From: Rubrivivax sp.
Lineage (GTDB): Bacteria > Pseudomonadota > Gammaproteobacteria > Burkholderiales > Burkholderiaceae_C
DNA length: 64,000 nucleotides
Direction: 5' to 3'
Assembly: GCA_016707445.1 (NCBI GenBank)
Contig: JADJHR010000010.1
Location: 1 to 64,000, forward strand
Made by a program: the position numbers and the translations under genes. Below, piece by piece: positions 35,459-43,287 of the stretch. Below the pieces are notes generated by a model that was given only the letters and a program-made list of their open reading frames with translations, was not told the DNA's origin and did not search any database. The stretch's first letter is position 1, and every line of letters begins with the position of its first letter.

Positions 35459-36652
35459 ATGAACGCCCCCCTGCCGCTGCCCGCCCTGGACGAGATCCGC
35501 GCCCACGAAGACGAGATGGTCGCCATCCGTCGGCAGATCCACGCCAACCCCGAACTGGCCTACGAAGAGCATGCCACCGCCGACCTGGTGGCCGAACGGC
35601 TGCAACGTTGGGGTTATGAAGTGCACCGGGGCCTGGGCAAGACCGGCGTGGTCGGCACGCTGAAGGCTGGCAGCTCGACGCGCCGCATCGGCCTGCGCGC
35701 CGACATGGACGCCTTGCCGATCGTCGAAACCAGCGGCCGCGCCTGGTCGAGCAAGGTGCTGGGCAAGATGCACGCCTGCGGCCATGACGGCCACACCGCG
35801 ATGCTGCTGGCCGCCGCCCGCCACCTGGCCGCCACGCGGCAGTTCGACGGCATCGTGCACCTGGTGTTTCAGCCCGCCGAAGAGGGCCAGGCCGGTGCAC
35901 GCAAGATGCTGGAAGACGGTTTTCTCGACCTCTTTCCTTGCGAGGCCATGTTCGGCATGCACAACATGCCGGGCAAGCCCGAAGGCAAGTTCGTTGCCGT
36001 GCCCGGCTTTGCGATGGCCAGCTCCGACTCGGCCATCATCAAGGTGCGTGGCAAGGGCGGCCACGGTGCAATGCCGCAAGGCGCGATCGACCCCGTGGTG
36101 GCGGCGTCGAGCATCGTGATGGCCCTACAGACCATCGTTTCGCGCAACGTGCCGCCGCTGGAGATGGGCATCATCACGGTCGGTGCCTTCCATGCCGGCG
36201 AGGCGCCCAACGTGATCCCCGACGAGGCCGAACTTCGGCTGACCATCCGCGCCTTCAACCCACAGGTACGCGACCTGCTGCAGCAACGCATCACCGAGGT
36301 CGCGCAGGCCCAGGCCGGCGTCTATGGCGCCACCGCAATCGTGAACTACGAGCGCCGCTACCCGGTGCTGCAGAACGACCCGGCACAGACCGCTTTCTGC
36401 CAGCAGGTGGTGCGTGACTGGCTGGGCGACGACGGCATGCTCGACATCTCCGAGCCCGTGACCGGCAGCGAGGACTTCGCCTTCTTCCTCGAGAAAGTGC
36501 CGGGCTGCTACATCTTCATCGGCAACGGCGAAGGCAGCGAAGGCGGCTGCATGGTGCACAACCCCGGCTACGACTTCAACGACCGTGTGCTGCCGGTCGG
36601 TGCCAGCTACTGGGTGCGGCTGGCCGAGACCTACCTGAAGAAGAGCGGCTGA
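35459..36652 (+). CDS. M20 family amidohydrolase (hippurate hydrolase/aminoacylase-like)
   Basis: This 397-aa enzyme has the M20D pattern: IRRQIHANPELAYEEH, GLRADMDALPI, the metal-binding MHACGHDGHTAMLLAAARHL, VFQPAEEGQAGARKML with the catalytic glutamate pair, GMHNMPG, and GSEDFAFFLEKVPGCY near the end. It hydrolyses N-acyl or peptide amide bonds of amino acids. GGAG lies about 7 bp before the ATG. CrcB follows within 10 bp. Confidence 0.92.
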   Translation: MNAPLPLPALDEIRAHEDEMVAIRRQIHANPELAYEEHATADLVAERLQRWGYEVHRGLGKTGVVGTLKAGSSTRRIGLRADMDALPIVETSGRAWSSKVLGKMHACGHDGHTAMLLAAARHLAATRQFDGIVHLVFQPAEEGQAGARKMLEDGFLDLFPCEAMFGMHNMPGKPEGKFVAVPGFAMASSDSAIIKVRGKGGHGAMPQGAIDPVVAASSIVMALQTIVSRNVPPLEMGIITVGAFHAGEAPNVIPDEAELRLTIRAFNPQVRDLLQQRITEVAQAQAGVYGATAIVNYERRYPVLQNDPAQTAFCQQVVRDWLGDDGMLDISEPVTGSEDFAFFLEKVPGCYIFIGNGEGSEGGCMVHNPGYDFNDRVLPVGASYWVRLAETYLKKSG

Positions 36653-36662
36653 GCACACAAGC

Positions 36663-37046
36663 ATGGGCAGCAGCGTGCTGGCGATCGCGACCGGCGCGGC
36701 GCTGGGTGCGCTGCTGCGCTGGCTGCTGGGCCTTGGCCTGAACGGTCTGCTGCCGTCGATCCCGCCGGGCACGCTGCTGGCCAATGTGATCGGCGGCTAC
36801 CTGATCGGTGTGGCCATGATGTACTTCACGCAGCAGGCACACCTGCCGGCCGAATGGCGCTTGTTCGTGATCACCGGCTTTCTCGGCGGCCTGACCACGT
36901 TCTCGACCTTCTCGGCCGAAGTCATGCGCTTGCTGGTTGAGGGCCGTGTGGTCTGGGCCGGCGCCGCGATGGCGGCGCACGTGGCAGGCTCGCTGCTGGC
37001 CACCTGGGCGGGCATGCTGACGGCGGCGCGGCTCTGGCGCGGCTGA
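36663..37046 (+). CDS. crcB: Fluoride channel CrcB/Fluc
   Basis: This 127-aa protein has four membrane segments typical of Fluc channels. It has GAALGALLRWLLG at the start, GTLLANVIGGYLIG near residue 40, and GFLGGLTTFSTFSAEV near residue 75 with the TFSTF phenylalanine box. It exports fluoride as a dual-topology dimer. No fluoride riboswitch is visible in the short gap to the amidohydrolase, so it is probably translated from the same message. Confidence 0.94.
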   Translation: MGSSVLAIATGAALGALLRWLLGLGLNGLLPSIPPGTLLANVIGGYLIGVAMMYFTQQAHLPAEWRLFVITGFLGGLTTFSTFSAEVMRLLVEGRVVWAGAAMAAHVAGSLLATWAGMLTAARLWRG

Positions 37047-37077
37047 CGCTCAAGCCCGGTGCCGAAGACGATCATCA

Positions 37078-37092
37078 CTGGCGGAAAGGGAG
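37078..37092. repeat. attachment site copy, left end
   Basis: CTGGCGGAAAGGGAG is identical to 44805-44819 in the tRNA-Ser 3' end. The next bases differ (TGTGTC against GGATTC), which sets the right limit of identity. Confidence 0.85.
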
Positions 37093-37358
37093 TGTGTCAA
37101 GACCCGCATGGATACTGGCTCTGCGGGCCGTGGCGCGTCCATTCAGCGACTTGTCCGCCAGCAGATGCGCGCTCGTGCCCGTCGCGGCCAGGGCGTCGGC
37201 GTATGGGGATGCCGGCTGTGTCCGATTGGTGGACGTAGCCATATGCTGATTCCCGCGGTTGTGGTCAGCCCTCGCAAAGTGCTTCAGCAGCTCGCCATGC
37301 CGCCGCTCAGCGATTCGCCGCGGGGTAAGTCCGCAAACTCCGCACCTGATGTCGGCGT

Positions 37359-37385
37359 GGTGCGGTCGCATCGTTCGACCGCACC
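37359..37385. repeat. Hairpin repeat A (CATCGTT loop)
   Basis: GGTGCGGTCG, loop CATCGTT, CGACCGCACC: a perfect 10-bp stem. The 19-bp core GGTCGCATCGTTCGACCGC recurs exactly at 37506-37524. Confidence 0.7.
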
Positions 37386-37429
37386 TGGCAGCCCCGCGCG
37401 CGCGAGTGCGCTGTAGTGGCCTGCGTAAC

Positions 37430-37445
37430 TGCGCCAATTGGCGCA
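37430..37445. repeat. 16-bp perfect palindrome
   Basis: TGCGCCAATTGGCGCA is fully self-complementary and lies between the two CATCGTT hairpins. It could be an operator for a dimeric regulator or part of an origin. Confidence 0.65.
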
Positions 37446-37503
37446 CTTTGCCTGTCTGGTCGGACGCCGTCACGCCCATCTGGGCAAGGGTCGGCGTTTC
37501 CCG

Positions 37504-37524
37504 GTGGTCGCATCGTTCGACCGC
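37504..37524. repeat. Hairpin repeat B (CATCGTT loop)
   Basis: The same 19-bp core as hairpin A with an identical loop; the stem is GGTCG/CGACC, extended by one G-T wobble pair as RNA. It is 142 bp from hairpin A in the same orientation. Confidence 0.65.
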
Positions 37525-37608
37525 CGAACCACGCAGCCGAATTCCGGTGTTCTTCTCCGTCCGCGACAGCAGCTCGCCGCAGCGCCGCTCGGCGTCCGCG
37601 ATGGCCTC

Positions 37609-37968
37609 TCAGCCGAGCAGAGCCTTCGCTTCGGCCGAGTCGGGCTCCAGGCCGAACAGCTTGAGCTCGGTCTCGTGCAGCAAGTCCAGGATCTCGGCCG
37701 CCGTCATGGGGCCCTCGGGCACGCTGACCAGCAGCCGGTGATCGTCTTCCGTCGCGGTGCCGGTCATCAGGCGGTGGCGCAGCCTGTGGACCGCATCAAC
37801 GCGGCCGCCAGCACCTTGGATGAGCGCGGGAATCGCGACCTCCAGTTGCTCGCGCAGTGCGGCCAGCTCGGGATCGTCGTTCGCACCGGCCCGGCCCGCC
37901 CGTCGCTGCAGCTCACGCCGGGCCAGCGCGCGGCGCGCGTTAGCGGGCAGCTGCTTGAAGCTCTGCAT
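37609..37968 (-). CDS. Hypothetical protein of the integrative element
   Basis: This 119-aa protein is helical with many arginines at the N-terminus (NARRALARRELQRRAGRAG). The acidic C-terminus (MTAAEILDLLHETELKLFG) could bind a partner. It overlaps the upstream gene by 29 bp, so the two are cotranscribed, and it is the last gene of the element's rightward-to-left operon. No family is recognised. Confidence 0.6.
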   Translation of the reverse strand: MQSFKQLPANARRALARRELQRRAGRAGANDDPELAALREQLEVAIPALIQGAGGRVDAVHRLRHRLMTGTATEDDHRLLVSVPEGPMTAAEILDLLHETELKLFGLEPDSAEAKALLG

Positions 37969-38215
37969 CGCTCACGTCCTTCAGGTCGAGCTCGATCGCG
38001 CTCAGGCGCGGGTGAACGTAGGGCGCGGCCTTCGCAGCGAAGTCGACGGCCTGCTCGAAGTCGCCTTCCTTCGCAGCGTGGCGCATCGCCGTCAGCATCA
38101 CATCCAGCGGCGTCGATCCCTCAGTGGCCAGGCGCTCGCAGAGTGCCTTTGCCTCAGCGGTCCGGCGGTTCGGCGTGCCCTTTGCGCGGCCACCTGTCTT
38201 GCGTCCGATTGCCAT
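37940..38215 (-). CDS. Small phage-type protein, possibly packaging-related
   Basis: This 91-aa protein starts with a basic GRKTGGRAKGTPNRRTAEA segment, a pattern common at the N-terminus of phage and prophage DNA-binding or small-terminase-like proteins. TPLDVMLTAMRHAAKEGDFEQA and AAPYVHPRLSAIEL follow, typical of small proteins beside terminase genes. A terminase-small-subunit role is only suggested. The ATG at 38215 is chosen because the basic segment follows it at once. Confidence 0.6.
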   Translation of the reverse strand: MAIGRKTGGRAKGTPNRRTAEAKALCERLATEGSTPLDVMLTAMRHAAKEGDFEQAVDFAAKAAPYVHPRLSAIELDLKDVSDAELQAAAR

Positions 38216-38292
38216 GATGGTGTGCTTCCTGAAAAGTGCCCGCCGGCAGTTTCCCACCGACGGGCCAAGCCCAGCGACCACGGGTGCCATCC

Positions 38293-38308
38293 GGGGCCGA
38301 ATGGCCCC
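38293..38308 (-). terminator. Hairpin after the coiled-coil gene
   Basis: GGGGCC-GAAT-GGCCCC is a perfect 6-bp stem with a tetraloop, 33 bp after the stop of the 38342-39130 gene. No U tract is present. Confidence 0.3.
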
Positions 38309-38341
38309 ATCGCTGGGGGAACGAACTTGGCAAGGCCCGGG

Positions 38342-39130
38342 TCAGGCCGTGGCCCGTGTGTGACCCGATCGCGTGCGGGCCGTGGTCTGGTGCTGGGCGC
38401 GGTCAACGGACTGGGGCTCCGCTGGCTGGGTCGCCGTGAGTCGCGCGATGAGCTCGGCAGATTCGCGAAACAGCGCGTCGCCGAAGTCCAGCGTCACATG
38501 GGAGTAGTTCGAGCCGGCCAGGTCAGCGCGTCCGCGCAGTCGTTCTTCCATCCCCAGGGCCGGCAGCGAAAGTGTGATCGACCGCAGCGGCGGATACGGC
38601 TCTACGTTGAACCGGTCGCCCCGTACTTGCGCGGCCAGTCGGTCGCGGGCGGTCAATGCCCCGTAGGTGCTGGCCAGCGTCTCGCGCAGCGTGATGAGTG
38701 CCTGCAGCACGTCATCCACACGATGCTCGACTTCGGCGCCCGCCGCATCCGCCGCAGCCTGCAACAGCTCATGCTGTGCTGCCTGAATGCGCGGCCCGAT
38801 TTCAGTGAGCTTCGCGCTGATCTCGGCCTCGATCTCGCGAGCGGCCTCGATCGCTGCCTGTGCATCAACGGCCCTGCGCCGTGCTGCAGCCTGCTGGCGG
38901 TCGATCTCGGCCAGCTCCGGGGTTTCGTCGGAAACCGGCCGGCCGAGTCGCAACAGGCGGGCGAAGATGCCTCGCCGCTGCTGCTGAAGGTCATCCGCCG
39001 CGCGCGCATCCTGCGTGGCCGGCTCGACGTTCTGGTGCAGCCGGGCGAGCTGGTCGTCCAGCTCTTGGCGCTCGGCTCCGATGGTCGCCAGTTCGGCGCG
39101 CGCGGCCTCCAGGCGTGGTGTCGTGGTCAT
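38342..39130 (-). CDS. Coiled-coil protein of the integrative element
   Basis: This 262-aa protein has a long predicted coiled coil in its first 150 residues (RAELATIGAERQELDDQLARL; DRQQAAARRRAVDAQAAIEAAREIEAEI in part). A globular segment with YPPLRSITLSLPALGMEERL and GSNYSHVTLDFGDALF follows. No catalytic motif is seen. Its place between the small HTH gene and the phage-type gene suggests an accessory or morphogenesis-related role, but this is a guess. Confidence 0.6.
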   Translation of the reverse strand: MTTTPRLEAARAELATIGAERQELDDQLARLHQNVEPATQDARAADDLQQQRRGIFARLLRLGRPVSDETPELAEIDRQQAAARRRAVDAQAAIEAAREIEAEISAKLTEIGPRIQAAQHELLQAAADAAGAEVEHRVDDVLQALITLRETLASTYGALTARDRLAAQVRGDRFNVEPYPPLRSITLSLPALGMEERLRGRADLAGSNYSHVTLDFGDALFRESAELIARLTATQPAEPQSVDRAQHQTTARTRSGHTRATA

Positions 39131-39248
39131 GGTTCGATCCTTTCGAGGTGTGACGTGAAAGCCAGCCGGCGGACCGGCTGGGGATGGGGTGATGCCCTGT
39201 GCAGCTGCTCGTGCTGGCCGCTGCGCTTGAATTCCTGCGCTTCCGCCT

Positions 39249-39449
39249 TCATGGGTCGCCTGCCTTCTTCAGCCGCTGGCCGGCGGCCTGGCGCGAGATA
39301 CCAAGCAGCCGGGAAAGCTCGACGGCGCTGGTGATGCCCACCAGGTACTCAGGCGCAAGCGGTTCATCGTGCAATGCGAAGACACGCCCCGGCCGCGCGG
39401 GAAGCGGTGGCAGCGGATCGCCGGCCAGGCGCTGCGCGGTCCAGGTCAT
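39249..39449 (-). CDS. Small HTH-like protein
   Basis: This 66-aa protein has a C-terminal helix-turn-helix-like stretch, SAVELSRLLGISRQAAGQRLKKAG, the likely DNA-binding part. The ATG at 39449 is preferred to a GTG at 39473. It lies directly beside the TTCGCAC repeats at 39544-39595. It may therefore be a RepC-like or regulatory protein of the element, which is inference from position. Confidence 0.5.
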   Translation of the reverse strand: MTWTAQRLAGDPLPPLPARPGRVFALHDEPLAPEYLVGITSAVELSRLLGISRQAAGQRLKKAGDP

Positions 39450-39514
39450 GACGCCGGGGCCAGCGCTGGTCACAACATCCCCCCCAACCTCAGGCGCTGG
39501 GGCTCTGTGCGGAT

Positions 39515-39542
39515 GTGTGCACCCCTAAAGGGTGCTGCACAC
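39515..39542. repeat. Inverted repeat next to TTCGCAC iterons
   Basis: GTGTGCACCC and GGGTG-CTG-CACAC pair over 10 bp with a 3-nt bulge around a CTAAA loop. It adjoins the direct repeats, as often seen at plasmid or satellite origins. Confidence 0.5.
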
Positions 39543-39543
39543 G

Positions 39544-39595
39544 TTCGCACATAACTGTGCCCGTGTGCCGATTGGTGATTCGCACAGATTCGCAC
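39544..39595. repeat. TTCGCAC direct repeats, candidate origin iterons
   Basis: TTCGCAC occurs at 39544-39550, 39579-39585 and 39589-39595. The last two are 10 bp apart, one helical turn, and the first is 35 bp from the second. They lie immediately downstream of the RepA-like ATPase gene. Confidence 0.5.
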
Positions 39596-40686
39596 TATTC
39601 GGCACCTCGAACCAAGACGGGTTTTCCGGGCAGTGCCAGGACGCCCACCGACTCAATGAGCCGGCCGTCTTCAACCATGGCCTTCAGTTCGCGATAGACA
39701 CCGCTGTGGTTGTAGCGCCCGTCGAAGTGCGCAACGATGCGGCCCTTGAGCATCCCTGCGCCGTGCTGCGTCAGCAGCTCGACGACGGCGCCCGCAATCT
39801 CGCTCACGCGCTTGCCGCGCGGCCTGGGTGTCGGCGCGTCCGATGCCTCGACGACACACGATCCGCGTGGATTGCCCCAGCGGTTGACGCCGATGTGCAC
39901 CGGCTGCAGGCGAAACCCGATCCGCTCGCCTTTGCCCGGCAGGTCGCGCTGCTTCGTGATCTCTGCCGAGCGCAGGCCGGTGGCGTCGTCGGCAGTGACC
40001 TCGATCTCGGTGTCGGTGGCCGCGCGCAGGCCGGACCAGCCCCGCATGCCCTTGGCCGCGTCCTTGCCGGTGTGGTGCACCAGCACGAAGGCAGCACCGG
40101 TGGCGGCACGGATGGCGTCGATGTTGCGCACCACCACGCCCATGTCTTCGCCCGCGTTCTCGTTCGCACCGACGGCCAGGCGGGCCAGCGTGTCGCCGAC
40201 GATGAGCGCCACCTTGGCGCCGTGCTCACGTTCCAGATCACGCACCAGGTCGATGACGGCCTCGGTGTCGGCCAGCCCGTCGAAAAGGTTGATGGGTGAC
40301 TTGACGATGACGAAGCCCGGCACCCTCACTCGGTGGTGCCGCTGGTAGGCCCTCAGGCGCATCTGCACCGACGTGGGGGACTCCGTGGCCAGGTACACCA
40401 CCATGCCGCCGTCGACGGACTTGCCGAGCCATTCAATGCCCTGGGCGACCGCGGCGCCGATGTCGATGGCCAGGAACGTCTTGCCGCTGTTCGAGTCGCC
40501 ATAGAGAACCGCCATCGCGATGCGGCCGATGGTGCCCTCGATCAGTTCATCGTCGAAAGTCTCGTCGCCGTCGGGCAGCTGGTCAGCCAGCACGAAGTCG
40601 AGCTTGCGCGGGGTCGGGCCGCGGTCGCTGCGCGGCGCCGTTCGGGCTGCGGCATCGATGATCGCCTGCGCCGTCACTGCGGTCAT
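39595..40686 (-). CDS. RepA-like AAA ATPase (replicative helicase-type)
   Basis: This 363-aa protein has a RecA-fold ATPase of the AAA_25/RepA class: Walker A GDSNSGKTFLAIDIG near residue 62, GMVVYLATESPTSVQMRLRAY, Walker B VALIVGDTLARLAVG near residue 160, and VLVHHTGKDAAKGMRGWSGLRAATD, the usual RepA/DnaB-like motif. A winged-helix-like C-terminus follows. It would unwind DNA at the element's origin. The ATG overlaps the end of the primase-like gene by 4 bp. Confidence 0.87.
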   Translation of the reverse strand: MTAVTAQAIIDAAARTAPRSDRGPTPRKLDFVLADQLPDGDETFDDELIEGTIGRIAMAVLYGDSNSGKTFLAIDIGAAVAQGIEWLGKSVDGGMVVYLATESPTSVQMRLRAYQRHHRVRVPGFVIVKSPINLFDGLADTEAVIDLVRDLEREHGAKVALIVGDTLARLAVGANENAGEDMGVVVRNIDAIRAATGAAFVLVHHTGKDAAKGMRGWSGLRAATDTEIEVTADDATGLRSAEITKQRDLPGKGERIGFRLQPVHIGVNRWGNPRGSCVVEASDAPTPRPRGKRVSEIAGAVVELLTQHGAGMLKGRIVAHFDGRYNHSGVYRELKAMVEDGRLIESVGVLALPGKPVLVRGAE

Positions 40687-41555
40687 GCCGCGGTCCTTTC
40701 AGCAGCGGCACGCAGCACCGCCAGCAAGTCACCGAGCCGGCGCGTGGCGCAGTGGCTGTGCAGGCACTTGAAGGTGCCCATCCAGCCGTTGAGCTCGGCA
40801 GGGAACAGCAGAGCCGTAGCGCACGAGCCCGGCGCGTCGGTGGTTGTGTGTTGCGCCGCCCAGGGGCAGTGCATGGCGTATCCGCGGCCATTGGGTAGCG
40901 GCTTGATGAGCAGGCGGGCCTGGCCCAGCATGTCGACCACGTAGCGCATCCGCGCATCGGACATGCTGGCGGCCTCGATGCTGGGCGGCGGCGGCGGCGC
41001 TGGCGGCTCTGGCACCTGCTCCAACCAGGTCGGCACGTCCAGCGCGTCGCCCAGCAAGTAGAACGGCCGCACGCCCTGCAGCGCCAGGAAGCACGGCTGC
41101 TCGGCCCGAAACGTGCACGGGTCGATGCGCACCGCGGTGCCGAAGTTGTCCTCGATGTCCTGCGTCAACAGCGCGCCGATTGCGATGCCTTGGTGGCGGT
41201 CGACGGGCTCGCTCAGTTCGATGATGACGCGCTCGCGCGGCGCCTCTGGCGTGCTCGAGGCTGTCGGCCAGCCGAAGCCGCGATACCGCGTCAGGTGCAG
41301 GCGCCATTCGACGTGCGCGTCGGCGTCGATGCCGTCCACATCCATGGGCAGCCAGGCGCGGGGCAGTGCGTTGGCACTGGCTCTGCGGCCATCATTGCCG
41401 GACGCGGCGCTGATGTAGCCGGCGCTCCCCTTGTCGACGGCTCGGTGACTGAGCACGTCATGAGCGAAGGCGCGCAGCGTGTCGGCCTGCCGCTGCACCG
41501 GCATGTTGTCCCAGCGGCTGCGGCCGATGCTGTAGGTGAAAGCGGCCACAGTCAC
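40683..41555 (-). CDS. Primase-like replication protein of the element
   Basis: This 290-aa protein begins (GTG start) with FTYSIGRSRWDNMPVQRQ. Its middle, PRAWLPMDVDGIDADAHVEW, resembles phage or plasmid primase-polymerase active-site regions. The C-terminal part has a cysteine/histidine cluster (MHCPWAAQHTT to FKCLHSHCATRRLGDLL) that looks like a zinc-binding domain, as in P4/SF-type primase proteins. It is translationally coupled to the ATPase. The primase role is inferred from context and the partial motifs. Confidence 0.65.
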   Translation of the reverse strand: MTVAAFTYSIGRSRWDNMPVQRQADTLRAFAHDVLSHRAVDKGSAGYISAASGNDGRRASANALPRAWLPMDVDGIDADAHVEWRLHLTRYRGFGWPTASSTPEAPRERVIIELSEPVDRHQGIAIGALLTQDIEDNFGTAVRIDPCTFRAEQPCFLALQGVRPFYLLGDALDVPTWLEQVPEPPAPPPPPSIEAASMSDARMRYVVDMLGQARLLIKPLPNGRGYAMHCPWAAQHTTTDAPGSCATALLFPAELNGWMGTFKCLHSHCATRRLGDLLAVLRAAAERTAA

Positions 41556-41869
41556 ACAGCCCCCACCTGGCCAGCGAAGGCCTCGACGCCATCAAGCCCG
41601 GGGCCGCTGATTTCTCGGGTCAGGTTCCACTTCGAGATGAGCCAGGCGCCGCTGTCGAGCTCGCGCAGTTCATAACCACGACGGGCCAGCTTGGCGGCCA
41701 GCGTTTCGCGCCGCTTGCGCAGGGCCTCCTTCAGTTGCGCCGCCGCGCCGTCGTCGGCACAATGCCGGCTGTCTGCTGTTCCTTGTCCTTCGACGCGCCC
41801 TTGCACGGGCGCGTTGTCATTTCCGGGTGTGGCCGGGCCTGCCCCGGCGGGCATGTGTGAGTGCGTCAT
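41552..41869 (-). CDS. Small hypothetical protein of the element
   Basis: This 105-aa protein has a disordered N-terminus and a helical basic middle (LKEALRKRRETLAAKLARRG). It ends with a strand-rich part containing ELDSGAWLISKWNL. It overlaps the primase-like gene by 4 bp, so they are coupled. No family is recognised. Confidence 0.6.
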   Translation of the reverse strand: MTHSHMPAGAGPATPGNDNAPVQGRVEGQGTADSRHCADDGAAAQLKEALRKRRETLAAKLARRGYELRELDSGAWLISKWNLTREISGPGLDGVEAFAGQVGAV

Positions 41870-41878
41870 CGTGGCGCC

Positions 41879-42289
41879 TCACGCGGTCGCCGCGGCGTTG
41901 CCGGTGGCCTTCATGCGCTCGATGCGCGCGCGGCGCAGCTGGGCGGGTTCCGATCCCTTCGTGGCGCGCGGCGCTTTGGAGCGGACCGCCTCCATGAGCT
42001 CGGCCGCGTCCCATCTGCGCATCCGCGGGCCCAGGGCGATCGGAACGGGGAGCCATTCGGCCGAAGCGATCATGTCGAGGAAAGTCCGCTCGCCGACACC
42101 GAGTAGGTCTGCGGCCTGCCGGTCGTTCAGCAGGCCCAGCACCGCGGGTGCCGCTCCCTTCTTTTCGTGGGCGGCCAGGCGAGCCGCATTGACGGGGCCG
42201 GCGGACGCGGTGGCGGACTCATCGCGCCCATGCCGCTGGGGGCCCTGCGTGGCGGGGGCTTGGCCCCTGCTCGATCCTTCAAGGTGCAT
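41879..42289 (-). CDS. AlpA-like helix-turn-helix regulator
   Basis: This 136-aa protein contains an AlpA/excisionase-type winged HTH near residues 54-102: LLNDRQAADLLGVGERTFLD, then GPRMRRWDAAELMEAV. The C-terminus is basic. In P4-like elements and satellites AlpA regulates excision and replication genes. The ATG at 42289 is preferred to a TTG one codon upstream. It is located between the integrase side and the replication genes, as in other satellites. Confidence 0.8.
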   Translation of the reverse strand: MHLEGSSRGQAPATQGPQRHGRDESATASAGPVNAARLAAHEKKGAAPAVLGLLNDRQAADLLGVGERTFLDMIASAEWLPVPIALGPRMRRWDAAELMEAVRSKAPRATKGSEPAQLRRARIERMKATGNAAATA

Positions 42290-42325
42290 CAAAATCGCCT
42301 CTCCTTCTTGCGCTGTCTATGCGCG

Positions 42326-42919
42326 TTAGGTGAGGCTGTAATCTGATCGGTTGATGCGTTGAACGGAATTACGCGGCGTCAGTTTTGCCGATCTGACCAA
42401 TTTCAGGGCCGCACCCACAGTGCGGACACTGACGCCCAGCGCCTCGGCAAGGGCCTTCTGATTTCGCTCGCGCGGCGTGCTCGCCCGCATGTAGGCGTCG
42501 ACGATTGCACGGTGCCTTGCGCGGCTCTTGGTCGTCTGCTCGGCACGAACAGCGGCCATCGCTTTTCGGTCGCGCTTTCGGACGATGTCGACAAGGCGTG
42601 CGATCAGCGCCAGAAACTCACGCTCGCCAGGCGGCCGCGGTGGCCACGCGGCATCAGCGCCGCGCCGACCAGGCTTGCGAAAGCGCCAGCGCCCGCGCGC
42701 GAACCGCACAAGGTCCGGTGAACCGACGTCGTCGGCAAGATGCTCCGCGATTGCAGCCTGAACCCAAGGCTCGTGCTCCGCGGTCCAACGGGGCATGAGG
42801 ATCATGCCGGGCATGCGCTTGATGTTGGCGGTCCGCCTCCAAGTCATGAACGCGGCCGGGAGGTCGCTCCCCGTCCCCTGCTGTGCCCCGGCGCCGCCGG
42901 GTACAGTTTCATCAACCAT
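42326..42919 (-). CDS. Hypothetical protein with C-terminal HTH
   Basis: This 197-aa protein has a middle part rich in basic and aromatic residues (ARGRWRFRKPGRRG). Its C-terminal HTH-like segment is RNQKALAEALGVSVRTVGAALKLVR. It may be a transcription or replication regulator of the element. No family is recognised. Confidence 0.6.
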   Translation of the reverse strand: MVDETVPGGAGAQQGTGSDLPAAFMTWRRTANIKRMPGMILMPRWTAEHEPWVQAAIAEHLADDVGSPDLVRFARGRWRFRKPGRRGADAAWPPRPPGEREFLALIARLVDIVRKRDRKAMAAVRAEQTTKSRARHRAIVDAYMRASTPRERNQKALAEALGVSVRTVGAALKLVRSAKLTPRNSVQRINRSDYSLT

Positions 42920-42950
42920 CGGGAAGTCGCCTTTCTCAGTGGTCAGGGGT

Positions 42951-42974
42951 CGGCAGGTGCTTCAACACCTACCG
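42951..42974. terminator. Hairpin between the integrase-side genes and the HTH gene
   Basis: CGGCAGGTG and CACCTACCG pair with one C-A mismatch around a CTTCAA loop. It may end the integrase transcript or regulate the next gene. Confidence 0.35.
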
Positions 42975-43048
42975 GCCCCGCCTTGCCTCTGGACCGCAGC
43001 GGCCACGGTGCCCGATGTCGTCGGGCTCGCTCGGGAATCTACTCCGCT

Positions 43049-43270
43049 CTATTTCTGGACCGCGAACACCCGCCGCTCGTTGGGCAGTGGCTTGCCACGG
43101 TGCACCAGCTTGCGGGCCTCGACTTCGCTGGCCAGGCGCTCAAGTGCAGCGGCGAGAGCGCGCAGTTGCTGCGGTCGCAATTCCGCGCCGTTGCCGGGCA
43201 GGCCGTCATCGATCACGGCCAACGGACCCCCGTCATAGGCCCGCGTCATCGTCACGTTTAGGTCGCGCAT
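43049..43270 (-). CDS. Small hypothetical protein downstream of the integrase
   Basis: This 73-aa protein starts MRDLNVTMTRAYDGGPLAVID and has a helical middle, PQQLRALAAALERLASEVEARKL. The ATG at 43270 lies 17 bp after the integrase stop, so it is probably cotranscribed. The function is unknown. Confidence 0.55.
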   Translation of the reverse strand: MRDLNVTMTRAYDGGPLAVIDDGLPGNGAELRPQQLRALAAALERLASEVEARKLVHRGKPLPNERRVFAVQK

Positions 43271-43287
43271 GGTGTGCCCTCCGCGGC

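Larger units (their letters stand above)
37047..37608. other. Left-end non-coding region of the integrative element
   Basis: This 560-bp region has no convincing gene. It holds the left att copy (37078-37092), the inverted pair CCGCACC/GGTGCGG (37340-37365), two hairpins with the same CATCGTT loop (37359-37385 and 37504-37524), and the perfect 16-bp palindrome TGCGCCAATTGGCGCA (37430-37445). Such density of symmetric sequence suggests an origin, packaging or regulatory region. Confidence 0.55.

Noticed and set aside
37359..37524. Interpretation of the repeated hairpins as a CRISPR array
   Set aside because: Only two copies, 142 bp apart, with no regular spacers and no cas genes.
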